A DNA stretch of 64,000 nucleotides, from positions 205,508 through 269,507 of the forward strand of contig NZ_KQ948024.1 of assembly GCF_001513965.1 (NCBI RefSeq). The letters are read 5' to 3'. Below, one piece after another: positions 16,151 through 24,712 of the stretch. Position 1 is the first letter of the stretch; every line of letters begins with the position of its first letter. Below the pieces are notes generated by a model. The model did no database searches and had not been told where the DNA came from. It saw only the letters and a program-made list of their open reading frames with translations. Made by a program: the position numbers and the translations under genes. The stretch is from Streptomyces cellostaticus (lineage in GTDB: Bacteria > Actinomycetota > Actinomycetes > Streptomycetales > Streptomycetaceae).

Positions 16151-17449
16151 ATGTTGACGGTACGAAGGCGACGGGCGATGACGGCCGCGGCGGCGGTCCT
16201 GGCCGGGTCCCTGCTGCTGGCCTCCTGCGGCGGCTCGGACAGCGGCTCCGCCGACGGCAAGACCCTCAGGCTGTGGCACTACGAGGGTTCCGACAGCGCG
16301 ATGGGCGTGGCCTGGAACGAAGCCATCAAGGAGTTCGAGGCCACGCACCCGGGCGTCAAGGTGAAGTTCGAGGAGAAGGGCTTCGAGCAGATCCAGAAGA
16401 CCGCCCCGATGGTCCTGAACTCCTCCGACGCACCCGACCTCATGGAGTACAACAAGGGCAACGCGACGGCGGGGCTGCTGTCCCGGCAGGGCCTGCTCAC
16501 CGATCTCACCGCCGAGGCGGCCAGGCGCGGCTGGGACAGGAAACTCAGCGCGGGCGTGCGGACCACGAGCCGGTACGACTCGGCCGGCGTCATGGGCTCC
16601 GGCAAGTGGTACGGCGTGACCGACTACGCCGAGTACGCGATGGTCTTCTACAACAAGGACCTGTTCAAGAAGTACGGGATCGCCGAACCGAAGACGTTCG
16701 ACGACCTCACCGCGGCCATGGACACCTTCGTCGCCAAGGGCGTCACCCCGCTCGCGAACGCGGGCGCCGAGTACATCGCCCAGCAGTACCTCTACCAGCT
16801 CGCCCTCTCCAAGGCCGACCGCTCATGGGTCGACGCGTACGAGCTGTACAAAGGCAGGACCGACTTCCACGACGCCGCCTGGACCTACGCCGCGAACACG
16901 TTCGCCGACTGGGTGAAGAAGGGCTACCTCGGCAAGAGCTCCAGCGGGACGAAGGCCGAGGACGCGGGTGTGTCCTTCATCCGGGGCAAGGCGCCGATCC
17001 TGTTCTCGGGCAGCTGGTGGTACGGCCGCTTCAAGGCGGAGAACACGTTCGACTGGGGCACCTTCCCGTGGCCCGGCTCGCACCTCACCCTCGGCTCGGG
17101 CGGCAACCTGTGGGTCGTCCCCCAGGGCGCCAGGAACAAGGAACTCGCCTACGACTTCATCGACATCACCCTGTCGAAGAAGATCCAGAACCTGCTCGGC
17201 AACAAGGGCGGCGTCCCGGTCGCCGCGGACACCTCGGCCGTCACCGACCCGCAGGCCAAGACCCTCATCGACCACTTCGACACCCTCTCGCGGCGCGACG
17301 GGCTCGCCTTCTATCCCGACTGGCCGGTCCCCGGCTTCTACGACACCCTCGTCTCCGAGACGCAGAAGCTGATCACCGGCAGCGAGAGTCCGGACGCCTA
17401 CCTGGACCATCTGCAGAAGGCGTACGACAAGGGCGTACCGCGGCGATGA
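16151..17449 (+). CDS. Sugar ABC transporter lipoprotein (substrate-binding, CUT1 type)
   Basis: This 432-residue extracellular solute-binding family 1 protein has a lipoprotein signal with lipobox LLAS-C26, so it is anchored outside the membrane. The binding fold starts TLRLWHYEGSDSAMGVAWNEAIKEFEA, with YAMVFYNKDLFKKYGI and GKAPILFSGSWWYGRF as typical segments. It captures an oligosaccharide and delivers it to the two permeases encoded immediately downstream with ATGA overlaps. Two LacI operators precede it. No ATPase gene is present, as is usual in Streptomyces, where a shared MsiK-type ATPase serves many importers. The downstream remnant of a GH31-like glycosidase suggests an alpha-linked substrate such as a xyloglucan-type oligosaccharide; that is inference. 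Confidence 0.9.
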   Translation: MLTVRRRRAMTAAAAVLAGSLLLASCGGSDSGSADGKTLRLWHYEGSDSAMGVAWNEAIKEFEATHPGVKVKFEEKGFEQIQKTAPMVLNSSDAPDLMEYNKGNATAGLLSRQGLLTDLTAEAARRGWDRKLSAGVRTTSRYDSAGVMGSGKWYGVTDYAEYAMVFYNKDLFKKYGIAEPKTFDDLTAAMDTFVAKGVTPLANAGAEYIAQQYLYQLALSKADRSWVDAYELYKGRTDFHDAAWTYAANTFADWVKKGYLGKSSSGTKAEDAGVSFIRGKAPILFSGSWWYGRFKAENTFDWGTFPWPGSHLTLGSGGNLWVVPQGARNKELAYDFIDITLSKKIQNLLGNKGGVPVAADTSAVTDPQAKTLIDHFDTLSRRDGLAFYPDWPVPGFYDTLVSETQKLITGSESPDAYLDHLQKAYDKGVPRR

Positions 17450-18360
17450 CGGTGAGCCGCCGCCCCCGCGACTCCTACGCCCTGTTCCTGCTCCCCGGCG
17501 TCCTCGCTTTCCTGGCCGTCATCGTCGTCCCGTTCCTGATGAACACGGGCGTGGGCTTCACCGACTGGCAGGGCGTGGGCACCCCGAAGTGGTCCGGGCT
17601 CGCCAACTACCGCGAGCTGCTGGACGACTCCGAGTTCTGGGCGTCCTTCCGGCACAGCCTGTTCATGGTCGTCGCGATGGCCGCCGTACCGACCGCTCTC
17701 GGACTCGTGCTGGCCGCCGCCCTGTTCGACTACATCGGCAAGCACTTCGGCAGCAGGGTCGCCGCCGTCCTGCGCGCCTGCTTCTACCTCCCCCAGGTGC
17801 TGCCGGTCGCCGTCGCCGGCATCGTCTGGAGCTGGATCCTCGCGCCGGAGGACGGCTCCCTGAACGAGCTGCTGAAGGCGGTCGGACTCGGCGGCCGGCA
17901 GCAGGACTGGCTCGGCGACCCCGACATCGCGCTGTACAGCGTCATGGGCGTGCTGGTGTGGGTGCAGCTCGGCTTCCCGCTGGTCGTCTTCATGGCGGGC
18001 CTCGGGCGCGTGGACCCCCAGCTGTACGAGGCGGCCGAGCTGGACGGGGCCGGCTGGTGGCGCCGCTTCAGGCACATCACGCTGGCGCAGCTGCTCCCGG
18101 AGATCTCCGTCGTCCTGACCTGGTGCACGATCGCCGCGCTCAAGGTGTTCGGAGCGGTGTACGTGCTGACCAAGGGCGGCCCGGGCGGCGCGACCGACGT
18201 GCCCTCCTACTTCTCCTTCGCCACGTTCTTCGAGACGACCCAGGTCGGCTACGGCGCCGCGATCTCCACCGTGCTGACCGTGCTCATCCTGCTGCTCTCC
18301 CTGGCCGGGCTGAAGCTCCAGACCCGTGCCGAGGACGACGGGGAAGGAGCCCGCGCATGA
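17446..18360 (+). CDS. Sugar ABC transporter permease (MalF-like)
   Basis: This 304-residue inner-membrane protein has six predicted helices and the EAA loop (LYEAAELDGAGWWRRFRHITL) near residue 200 that contacts the ATPase. The N-terminus YALFLLPGVLAFLAVIVVPF is typical of CUT1 permeases. The ATG overlaps the stop of the binding-protein gene (ATGA) and the next gene overlaps in the same way, so the three are one translationally coupled operon. It forms a heterodimer with the next permease. Confidence 0.9.
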   Translation: MTVSRRPRDSYALFLLPGVLAFLAVIVVPFLMNTGVGFTDWQGVGTPKWSGLANYRELLDDSEFWASFRHSLFMVVAMAAVPTALGLVLAAALFDYIGKHFGSRVAAVLRACFYLPQVLPVAVAGIVWSWILAPEDGSLNELLKAVGLGGRQQDWLGDPDIALYSVMGVLVWVQLGFPLVVFMAGLGRVDPQLYEAAELDGAGWWRRFRHITLAQLLPEISVVLTWCTIAALKVFGAVYVLTKGGPGGATDVPSYFSFATFFETTQVGYGAAISTVLTVLILLLSLAGLKLQTRAEDDGEGARA

Positions 18361-19181
18361 GGACCGCCCTGCGCCGCTACCCGGTGCTGATCGCCCTGTG
18401 CCTGGCGGCCCTGTTCATGGTGGTGCCGTTCGTGATCGTCGCCGTCAACGCGGTGAAATCGCCGGCCGAGTACTCCCGGCACGGCCCGCTCAGCCTCCCC
18501 GAGGGCCTCTACCTGGACGGCCTGAAGGACTTCTGGCAGCGCGTCGACTACGGGCAGAAGCTGGCCAACTCAGTGCTGATCAGCGGCTCGGTGGCGGTCC
18601 TGGCCGCCATCCTGTCGGTGCTGAACGCGTACGCGATCGGCATCGGCCGGATCAGGGGCCGCACCTGGGTGCTGGCCTTCTTCCTCCTCGCGAACATGCT
18701 GCCGCAGGAGGCCCTGGTCTACCCGCTGTACTACCTGAGCAAGCAGGCCGGGCTCTACGACACCCGGCTCAGCGTGATCATCGTGTTCACGGTGATCCAG
18801 GCGGCCTTCGGCACGTATCTGCTCTCCTCGGTGCTGGGCCGGTTCCCGCGCGAGATCATCGAGGCGGCCCGCATCGACGGCGCGAACACGTGGCAGGTGC
18901 TGTGGCGGATCGTCGTCCCGGTCAGCCGCCCGACGATCGGCGTCCTCCTGGTCTTCTTCTTCATCTGGACCTGGAACGAGTTCCTGCTCCCGCTGGTCAT
19001 GCTGGTCTCCAACGACAACCAGACCGTGTCGGTGGCCCTCGGTGTCCTCCAGGGCCAGCGTCTGATGGACGCCACCATGACCGACGCGGCGGCCCTGCTC
19101 GGTGTACTGCCCGCGCTCGTCTTCTTCCTCGTCTTCCAGCGGACGCTCACCCGCGGCATCGCCGTGGGTGCGGTCAAGTAA
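18357..19181 (+). CDS. Sugar ABC transporter permease (MalG-like)
   Basis: This 274-residue permease has six predicted helices. Its EAA motif (IIEAARIDGANTWQVLWRIVVPV) lies at about residues 165-187, and its C-terminus RGIAVGAVK is typical of MalG-like proteins. It is coupled to the preceding permease by an ATGA overlap at 18357-18360. After it come 12 bases and the GTG of the truncated glycosidase gene. Confidence 0.9.
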   Translation: MRTALRRYPVLIALCLAALFMVVPFVIVAVNAVKSPAEYSRHGPLSLPEGLYLDGLKDFWQRVDYGQKLANSVLISGSVAVLAAILSVLNAYAIGIGRIRGRTWVLAFFLLANMLPQEALVYPLYYLSKQAGLYDTRLSVIIVFTVIQAAFGTYLLSSVLGRFPREIIEAARIDGANTWQVLWRIVVPVSRPTIGVLLVFFFIWTWNEFLLPLVMLVSNDNQTVSVALGVLQGQRLMDATMTDAAALLGVLPALVFFLVFQRTLTRGIAVGAVK

Positions 19182-19193
19182 AGGGGTGCGCGC

Positions 19194-19393
19194 GTGAAGT
19201 TCACCGACGGCTACTGGCTGCTGCGCGAGGGCGTCACCGCCGCCCATCCGGTGGAGGTCCTCGACGTCACCGCGCAGGAGGGCACGTTGGAGATCCACGC
19301 GCCGACCCGGCGCGGCCCTGGGCGCTGGCCGCCGGGCAGCGGGTCGCGCGGGCCCCGGCGGGCACCGGATTTCTCTCCCTGGAGCTGAGCTGA
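19194..19393 (+). pseudogene. Remnant of a GH31-type alpha-xylosidase gene
   Basis: A GTG start with an AAGGGG ribosome-binding sequence opens a frame beginning MKFTDGYWLLREGVTAAHPV, continuing through EVLDVTAQEGTLEIHAPTR. This is the start I recognise for YicI-like GH31 alpha-xylosidases, enzymes of about 680 residues. After about 40 codons the match stops and the frame ends at 19388. In another frame the next 80 bases read WALAAGQRVARAPAGTGFLSLELS and stop with the TGA at 19391-19393, which overlaps the lacI ATG as TGATG. The simplest reading is a deletion that removed the middle of the gene and kept both ends, including the coupling to lacI. Loss of about 1.9 kb is inferred from the usual family length. 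Confidence 0.65.
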
Positions 19394-20400
19394 TGGTCAA
19401 GATCACCGATGTGGCGCGGCGCGCGGGGGTCTCCCCCAGCACCGTCTCGTACGCCCTCAGCGGCAAGCGCCCGATCTCGGACGAGACGAAGCGCCGGGTG
19501 GAGGCGGCCATCCGCGAGCTGGGCTACCGGCCGCACGCCGGCGCCCGGGCCCTCGCCAGCAGTCGCTCGAACGTCCTGGCGCTGGTGATCCCCCTACGGG
19601 CCGGCATCCACGTACCCGTGGTCATGCAGTTCGCGGTGTCGGTGGTGACATCCGCCCGCCGGCACGACCACGATGTCCTGCTCCTCACCCAGGAGGAGGG
19701 CGAGGACGGGCTGCGCCGGGTCGCGGACGCGGCACTGGTGGACGCGCTGATCGTGATGGACGTCCAGCTGCGCGACCCCCGGCTGCCGTTGCTGCGCTCG
19801 CTGGACCGGCCGTCGGTGATGATCGGGTTCCCTCTGGAGTCCGAGGGGCTGACCTGCGTCGACCTCGACTTCAAGGCGGCCGGGGAGTTGTGCGTGGAGC
19901 GACTCGCGGGGCTCGGGCACCGGGTCGTGGCGCTCGTCGGGTCGCCGCCGGAGGTGTACGTGCGGGGCACGGCGTTCGCCCAGCGGGTGGTCCAGGGCTT
20001 CACGGCCGCCGCCCACCGCAGCGCTCTCGCCTCCTCGGTACACCCGTGCGAGGCGACCCCGGCGGCGGCCCGCCGCCTTGCGGAACGGCTTCTGCGCGAG
20101 CACCCGGCGCTGACCGGCGTCGTCGTCCACAACGAGGCGGTGCTGGAACCCCTGATCGACGCCTTCGAGCAGCTCGGGCTGCGCGTCCCCGCCGACCTGT
20201 CGGTCACCGCGATCTGTCCCGACGAGACCGCCGCGGCCCTGCGGGTACCGGTGACCTCGGTCGCCCTGCCGTCGGCCGAACTCGGCGAACGGGCGGTGGA
20301 GTTGCTGATGCAGAAGCTGACCGGCACCGCCGTCCCGCAGGAGACCCTGCTCGCACCCCACCTGACGGAACGCGCGAGCACCGCACCACGACTCGCGTGA
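19393..20400 (+). CDS. LacI-family repressor of the sugar ABC operon
   Basis: This 335-residue protein starts with the LacI HTH and hinge (MVKITDVARRAGVSPSTVSY, ALSGKRPISDETKRRVEAAI). A periplasmic-binding-like effector domain follows, with the LacI features FPLESEGLTCVDLDFKAAGE and the C-terminal VTSVALPSAELGERAVELL. Its ATG is part of a TGATG junction with the upstream glycosidase remnant, so it is the last gene of the operon. The two palindromes at 16061-16099 are its likely operators. The inducer is presumably the imported sugar or a breakdown product. Confidence 0.9.
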   Translation: MVKITDVARRAGVSPSTVSYALSGKRPISDETKRRVEAAIRELGYRPHAGARALASSRSNVLALVIPLRAGIHVPVVMQFAVSVVTSARRHDHDVLLLTQEEGEDGLRRVADAALVDALIVMDVQLRDPRLPLLRSLDRPSVMIGFPLESEGLTCVDLDFKAAGELCVERLAGLGHRVVALVGSPPEVYVRGTAFAQRVVQGFTAAAHRSALASSVHPCEATPAAARRLAERLLREHPALTGVVVHNEAVLEPLIDAFEQLGLRVPADLSVTAICPDETAAALRVPVTSVALPSAELGERAVELLMQKLTGTAVPQETLLAPHLTERASTAPRLA

Positions 20401-20449
20401 GACGCCACGGCTGCCGAGGGCAGGCGACCGCCACGCTCCCGCCCATGAC

Positions 20450-20482
20450 AAAGGCCCCGCCGCTCGGAGCGACGGGGCCTTT
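20450..20482 (+). terminator. Bidirectional terminator between lacI and ssrA
   Basis: Perfect 10-base arms AAAGGCCCCG and CGGGGCCTTT enclose a 13-base loop. With A-runs on one side and T-runs on the other it can serve lacI on the plus strand and the ssrA transcript on the minus strand. Confidence 0.8.
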
Positions 20483-20503
20483 GCCCACATGGGATGACGG
20501 GGT

Positions 20504-20521
20504 CTGGGGGCATGCCCCCAG
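20504..20521. repeat. Palindrome just after the ssrA 3' end
   Basis: CTGGGGGCATGCCCCCAG is a perfect 18-base palindrome 10 bases beyond the mature tmRNA 3' end; it could stop transcription or mark the precursor trailer. Confidence 0.45.
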
Positions 20522-20531
20522 CTCCAGGTCG

Positions 20532-20897
20532 TGGAGATGGCGGGAATCGAACCCGCGTCCAACGGTGCGGAATCAGGGCTTCTCCGTGTGCAGTTCGCTG
20601 TGATTTTCTCGGCCCCGGCAATCACGCGAACAAGTCGCCGACGGGCCCAGTCACTGTTAGATTTCCCTCTTCACCCCGTGACCGGGATCAAGGTTTAGTT
20701 CCCTAGCTGATGCCAGGATCCGGGTCGGGAACAGCCCCGGGCTGACACTTCGCAAGTCGCTACTTAGGCAGCGAGGGCGAAGGAATCGCGCTTGGTGTTG
20801 GCGATTATTTTTTGCGACATATGGTTTACGAGATCATTGCCGCTTCCTCGACACGCTTCCCCTGCTTCGACAGCCGCTGTCGAAACCGATCATCCCC
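20532..20897 (-). ncRNA. ssrA: tmRNA (transfer-messenger RNA)
   Basis: tmRNA rescues ribosomes stalled on mRNAs without a stop codon and adds a degradation tag. The 5' end GGGGATG (rc of 20891-20897) pairs with CATCTCC near the 3' end (rc of 20533-20539) to form the acceptor stem. The T arm GGGTTCGATTCCC is intact. The CCA end is not encoded and must be added. The tag reading frame at 20764-20802 encodes ANTKRDSFALAA followed by TAA, with the hydrophobic ALAA end recognised by ClpXP. Mature length is about 366 bases. The partner gene smpB lies directly upstream, and a sigma-R-like promoter sits between the two. Confidence 0.97.
20764..20802 (-). other. tmRNA proteolysis tag reading frame
   Basis: Twelve codons from the GCC resume codon encode ANTKRDSFALAA and end in TAA. 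It follows the A-rich AAAATAATC stretch typical of the resume site. Confidence 0.95.
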
Positions 20898-20969
20898 ATG
20901 TTGATTTTTCAATCCCCTCCGGAGAGGGGTGCGCACCCTCTGTGGAGTGCAGTGCCATCGTACGTGACC

Positions 20970-20996
20970 AACGCACCCGCGTGCCAGCTTATTCCC
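20970..20996 (-). promoter_or_regulatory. Sigma-R-type promoter for ssrA
   Basis: On the minus strand GGGAAT (20991-20996) is followed after exactly 18 bases by GTT (20970-20972), a full match to the sigma-R consensus GGAAT-N18-GTT. It starts 10 bases after the smpB stop codon, about 70-90 bases before the mature tmRNA 5' end, so the precursor would carry a short leader removed by RNase P. Confidence 0.75.
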
Positions 20997-21006
20997 GGCG
21001 GCCCGG

Positions 21007-21561
21007 CTAGACGCCCCGCTGCTTGCGCTTCGCCGCCGCGATCGCACGGTCCGACTCACGCCGGTCCTGCTTCTCCCGCAGGGTCTGCCGCTTGTCGTAC
21101 TCCTTCTTGCCCCGGGCGAGCGCGATCTCGGCCTTCGCGCGGCCGTCCTTGAAGTACAGGGCGAGCGGCACGATGGTGTGACCCGTCTCCTGGGCCTTGG
21201 ACTCCAGCTTGTCGATCTCCTCGCGGTGCAGCAGCAGCTTGCGCTTGCGGCGCGCGGAGTGGTTGGTCCAGCTGCCCTGGTGGTACTCGGGGATGTGGGC
21301 GTTGTGCAGCCACGCCTCACCCCGGTCGATCTGGACGAAGCCGTCGGTCAGCGAGGTCCGTCCCTCACGCAGCGACTTGACCTCGGTGCCGGTGAGTACG
21401 AGCCCGGCCTCGTAGGTGTCAACAATCGCGTAGTCGTGCCGGGCCTTCTTGTTCTGGGCGACGATCTTGCGCTTGCCGCCCTTCTCGCCGTCCCTGACCT
21501 TGGCGGCCCCTCCGCCCTGCTTGGGCTGGGACTCCTTCGGTACGTACATTCCCTTGCTCAT
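21007..21561 (-). CDS. smpB: SsrA-binding protein SmpB
   Basis: SmpB binds tmRNA and places it in the empty A site of stalled ribosomes. The protein has the SmpB core (KIVAQNKKARHDYAIVDTYE, AGLVLTGTEVKSLREGRTSL, HIPEYHQGSWTNHSARRKRK) and the basic C-terminal tail (RRESDRAIAAAKRKQRGV) that enters the mRNA channel. I start at the ATG at 21559-21561, giving 184 residues including about 25 extra N-terminal residues rich in Lys and Gln. An ATG four codons earlier is also possible. The gene lies between the S41 protease gene and ssrA; grouping of smpB with ssrA is the usual arrangement. Confidence 0.95.
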   Translation of the reverse strand: MSKGMYVPKESQPKQGGGAAKVRDGEKGGKRKIVAQNKKARHDYAIVDTYEAGLVLTGTEVKSLREGRTSLTDGFVQIDRGEAWLHNAHIPEYHQGSWTNHSARRKRKLLLHREEIDKLESKAQETGHTIVPLALYFKDGRAKAEIALARGKKEYDKRQTLREKQDRRESDRAIAAAKRKQRGV

Positions 21562-21635
21562 AGTGCCGTCCATTTTCGCACCACGGGAGGGGTGGGTGGG
21601 AAGCGTATTAAGGGTGCTGGGAGGGGTTGAGGGCG

Positions 21636-22814
21636 CTAGGAGGGGTCGCCGAGGCCCGCCAGGACCGTCTCCGCCCGCTGGAGGGCCTGTGGCCCGGCTT
21701 CCAGGTCCGGGGTGATGCCCCGGCGGTCCACGGCGTGGCCCGAGGGGGTGCGGTAGTGGCCCACGGTCAGCTCGGCCACCGAGCCGTCGGGCAGCTCGGT
21801 CGGCATCTGGATGGAGCCCTTCCCGAAGGTGCGGGAGCCGATCACGACCGCGCGGCCCCGGTCCTGGAGGGCGCCGGTGAGCATCTCGGCCGCGCTCATG
21901 GTGCCGCCGTCGACCAGGGCGACCAGGGGCCGGGTGATGTCGCCGCCGGCCTCGGCGTGCAGGGCGCGCTGGGCGCCGTCGACGTCGTAGGTGGCGACCA
22001 GGCCGCCGTCGAGGAAGGCGGAGGCGGTGTCCACCGCCTCGGTGACCAGGCCGCCCGAGTTGCCGCGCAGGTCGAGGACGATTCCGGCGCCGGGCGGGGC
22101 CTCGCGCACCGCGGCGCGGACGGCGTCCCCGGAGCCCTTGGTGAAGGCGGCGATCCGGATGACGGTGACCCCGTCGGGCAGCTTGCGGACGGTCACGGAG
22201 TCGGTGGACAGGCGGGCCCGGTGCAGGATCCGGGTCCACGCGCGCGTGCCGCGCTGCAGGCCCAGCGTGACCGTCGTACCGGCGGGCGCGTCCTCGGCGT
22301 CGCCGCGGAGTAAGGAGACCACGTCGGTGACCGGCCGCCCGTCGACCTTGGCGCCGTCGACGCTGCGCAGCCGGTCGCCCTTGTGGATGCCGGCGTCGGC
22401 CGCGGGCGAGCCGGGCTGCACCCGCGTCACCTGGATACGGCCGTCCCGCTCGCGCCGGGCCCACAGGCCGACGCCGGTGTACTGGCCGTCGAGGGCCTCC
22501 TGGAACTCCTGGTACTCGCCCTCGGAGTAGACGGCACCCCAGCGGTCCCCGCTGCGGCTGACGGCCCGCTCGGCGGCCTCCATCGGCGACTTCCCGTCGG
22601 CCATGGCCTCGGCGGCGGCCTCCCGCACGTCCTCGTGGCGGGGGGCGGTGCGCGCCGAACCGGCGGTGGTCCTGCGGCCCGAGGCGTCCGCCGGCCCGGT
22701 GTCCGGGAAGGAACCGGTGGCGGCGCCGGCGACCAGGACGCCGGCGAAGACCAATGTCAGGGCGGCCCCGCGGCGGATGCGGCGGGGCTCACAGAACAGG
22801 TCTCGGCCTGACAT
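21636..22814 (-). CDS. S41-family C-terminal processing protease, membrane-anchored
   Basis: This 392-residue extracytoplasmic serine protease has an N-terminal membrane anchor at about 17-35 and a PDZ domain at about 105-185 (GVGLWARRERDGRIQVTRVQ). The peptidase domain carries the catalytic Ser307 in GGTMSAAEM and Lys332 in TFGKGSIQM, the Ser-Lys dyad of CtpA-type enzymes. It trims or degrades proteins outside the membrane, choosing them by their C-terminus through the PDZ domain. The position after ftsX suggests a link to division and wall remodelling, as FtsEX activates wall hydrolases, but a hairpin at 22839-22870 separates the two genes. No good ribosome-binding sequence precedes the ATG at 22812-22814. 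Confidence 0.92.
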   Translation of the reverse strand: MSGRDLFCEPRRIRRGAALTLVFAGVLVAGAATGSFPDTGPADASGRRTTAGSARTAPRHEDVREAAAEAMADGKSPMEAAERAVSRSGDRWGAVYSEGEYQEFQEALDGQYTGVGLWARRERDGRIQVTRVQPGSPAADAGIHKGDRLRSVDGAKVDGRPVTDVVSLLRGDAEDAPAGTTVTLGLQRGTRAWTRILHRARLSTDSVTVRKLPDGVTVIRIAAFTKGSGDAVRAAVREAPPGAGIVLDLRGNSGGLVTEAVDTASAFLDGGLVATYDVDGAQRALHAEAGGDITRPLVALVDGGTMSAAEMLTGALQDRGRAVVIGSRTFGKGSIQMPTELPDGSVAELTVGHYRTPSGHAVDRRGITPDLEAGPQALQRAETVLAGLGDPS

Positions 22815-22838
22815 GGCCGTGAGTCTAGGACAACGCGA

Positions 22839-22870
22839 AGGGCCGCACGGCCGGATGCCCGTACGGCCCT
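22839..22870 (-). terminator. Hairpin after ftsX
   Basis: Arms 22839-22850 and 22859-22870 pair at 11 of 12 positions around an 8-base loop, 11 bases after the ftsX stop. It likely weakens or ends readthrough into the protease gene. Confidence 0.6.
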
Positions 22871-22881
22871 CTTGGCATGCG

Positions 22882-23799
22882 TCACACCTTCAAGTACTTG
22901 CGCAGCGCGAAGAACGCCGCCAGAGAAGGCATCAGCACACTGGTGGCGAGGATCAGCGGGAGCTTGGTCAACACCGCGTCCCAGCCGACGAAGTTGATGA
23001 GCGTGAGCTTGGCGGACAGGGCCATGCCGTGGTCGATGGTGAAGTACCGGCCGACCACCAGGAACACACAGGCGAGGCCGCCGCCGATCAGGCCCGCGAC
23101 CGCCGCCTCCATGATGAACGGCGCCTGGATGTAGAAGCCCGAAGCACCGACCAGGCGCATGATCCCGGTCTCGCGCCGTCGGCTGAACGCCGAGACGCGC
23201 ACGGTGTTGACGATCAGCAGCAGCGCGATGAGCAGCATCAGCGCCATCACGAAGAGCGCCGCCTGGTTCATCAGACCGAGCAGCTGGAAGAGGTTGTCCA
23301 GAATGCCCTTCTGGTCCTGCACCGACTGCACACCGTCACGCCCGTTGAAGGCAGTTGCGATGACCTGGTACTTCTTCGGATCCTTGAGCTTGATCCGGTA
23401 CGACTCCTGCATCTGGTCCGGGGTGAGCGAGCTGACCAGCGGGGAGTTGCCGAACTGCTCCTTGTAGTGCTTGTACGCCTCGTCCTGCGACTCGTAGGTC
23501 ACCTTCGCGACGAGCGGCATCTTCTGCAGGTCGGCGAGGATCTGCTTCTTCTGGTCCTCGGTGACCGCACCCTTGGCGCAGTTCACGTCCGACTGCGCGT
23601 CGCTCTTGTTGCACAGGAAGATCGAGACGTTGACCTTGTCGTACCAGTAGCCCTTCATGGTGCTCACCTGGTCGCTCATCAGCAGTGAGCCGCCGAAGAG
23701 GGACAGGGACAGGGCGACGGAGACGATGACGGCGAAGGTCATCGTCAGGTTGCGGCGGAGACCGACACCGATCTCCGACAGGACGAACTGGGCGCGCAT
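22882..23799 (-). CDS. ftsX: Cell division ABC transporter permease FtsX
   Basis: FtsX is the membrane part of the FtsEX complex, which couples ATP use in the cytoplasm to activation of peptidoglycan hydrolases outside. The 305-residue protein has four predicted helices: about 17-43, then three near 185-205, 230-255 and 275-300. Between the first two lies an extracytoplasmic domain of about 130 residues containing two cysteines (FLCNKSDAQSDVNCAKG) that may form a disulfide. It follows ftsE by 47 bases on the same strand, forming the standard ftsE-ftsX operon. Confidence 0.95.
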   Translation of the reverse strand: MRAQFVLSEIGVGLRRNLTMTFAVIVSVALSLSLFGGSLLMSDQVSTMKGYWYDKVNVSIFLCNKSDAQSDVNCAKGAVTEDQKKQILADLQKMPLVAKVTYESQDEAYKHYKEQFGNSPLVSSLTPDQMQESYRIKLKDPKKYQVIATAFNGRDGVQSVQDQKGILDNLFQLLGLMNQAALFVMALMLLIALLLIVNTVRVSAFSRRRETGIMRLVGASGFYIQAPFIMEAAVAGLIGGGLACVFLVVGRYFTIDHGMALSAKLTLINFVGWDAVLTKLPLILATSVLMPSLAAFFALRKYLKV

Positions 23800-23846
23800 G
23801 GCCTCGGGTTAAGCCTTTCCGTGGACGTGACTCGGGGGGCGGCGGG

Positions 23847-24536
23847 TCAGTGCTGGTAGCCGTAGACGCCGCGGGCCTGGTCGCGGACGAGGCGGCCCTT
23901 CTCCAGCTCGATGACGCGCTTGCGCATCTGGTCCACGATGTTCTGGTCGTGCGTCGCCATGATCACGGTGGTGCCCGTCCGGTTGATGCGGTCGAGCAGC
24001 TTCATGATGCCGACGGAGGTCTGCGGGTCGAGGTTGCCGGTGGGCTCGTCCGCGATGAGCAGCTTGGGCCGGTTGACGAAGGCACGCGCGATGGCCACAC
24101 GCTGCTGCTCACCACCGGACAACTCGCCCGGCATCCGGTCCTCCTTGCCGCCGAGCCCGACGAGGTCGAGCACCTGCGGCACGGACTTGCGGATCTCGCC
24201 GCGCGACTTGCCGATGACCTCCTGCGCGAAGGCCACGTTCTCCGCGACCGTCTTGTTGGGCAGGAGCCGGAAGTCCTGGAACACCGTCCCCAGCTGGCGG
24301 CGCATCTGCGGCACCTTCCAGTTGGAGAGGCGCGCGAGATCCTTGCCCAGGACGTGCACCTGGCCGTGGCTGCACCGCTCCTCGCGGAGGATGAGCCGCA
24401 GGAAGGTGGACTTTCCGGAGCCGGAGGACCCCACGAGGAAGACGAACTCGCCCTTCTCCACCTCCAGGGAGACATCCCTGAGGGCTGGGCGGGTCTGTTT
24501 GGGGTAGACCTTGGAGACGTTGTCGAATCGGATCAC
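23847..24536 (-). CDS. ftsE: Cell division ATP-binding protein FtsE
   Basis: The start is the GTG at 24534-24536, giving the family-typical 229 residues; an in-frame extension to 25133 lacks coding character. The protein has Walker A GSSGSGKST at 36-44, the ABC signature LSGGEQQRVAIARAF, Walker B LLIADEPTGNLD and the H-loop ATHD. It binds FtsX at the membrane and uses ATP to control wall hydrolases during growth and septation. The gene pair sits upstream of the S41 protease, smpB and ssrA. Confidence 0.95.
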   Translation of the reverse strand: MIRFDNVSKVYPKQTRPALRDVSLEVEKGEFVFLVGSSGSGKSTFLRLILREERCSHGQVHVLGKDLARLSNWKVPQMRRQLGTVFQDFRLLPNKTVAENVAFAQEVIGKSRGEIRKSVPQVLDLVGLGGKEDRMPGELSGGEQQRVAIARAFVNRPKLLIADEPTGNLDPQTSVGIMKLLDRINRTGTTVIMATHDQNIVDQMRKRVIELEKGRLVRDQARGVYGYQH

Positions 24537-24712
24537 GGATGCACCACGGGTCGCCGGGGGTAGATGAGCGTGACCATACGCGAACCGAGTACGCAAGCGC
24601 AGGGCCCGTACGGGGTTGGGGGTGGGTTGTGCACTTTTGTACCCGCGGCTGCTCTTACCACCTCTCTGTCGGCGCCCCGCGCAGGCTCCACGGGAACCTG
24701 GCAGAGTGGAGG

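Noticed and set aside
20532..20560. tRNA-like T-arm and acceptor sequence
   Set aside because: It is the tRNA-like 3' part of tmRNA; the anticodon stem is missing and the 5' partner lies at 20891-20897.
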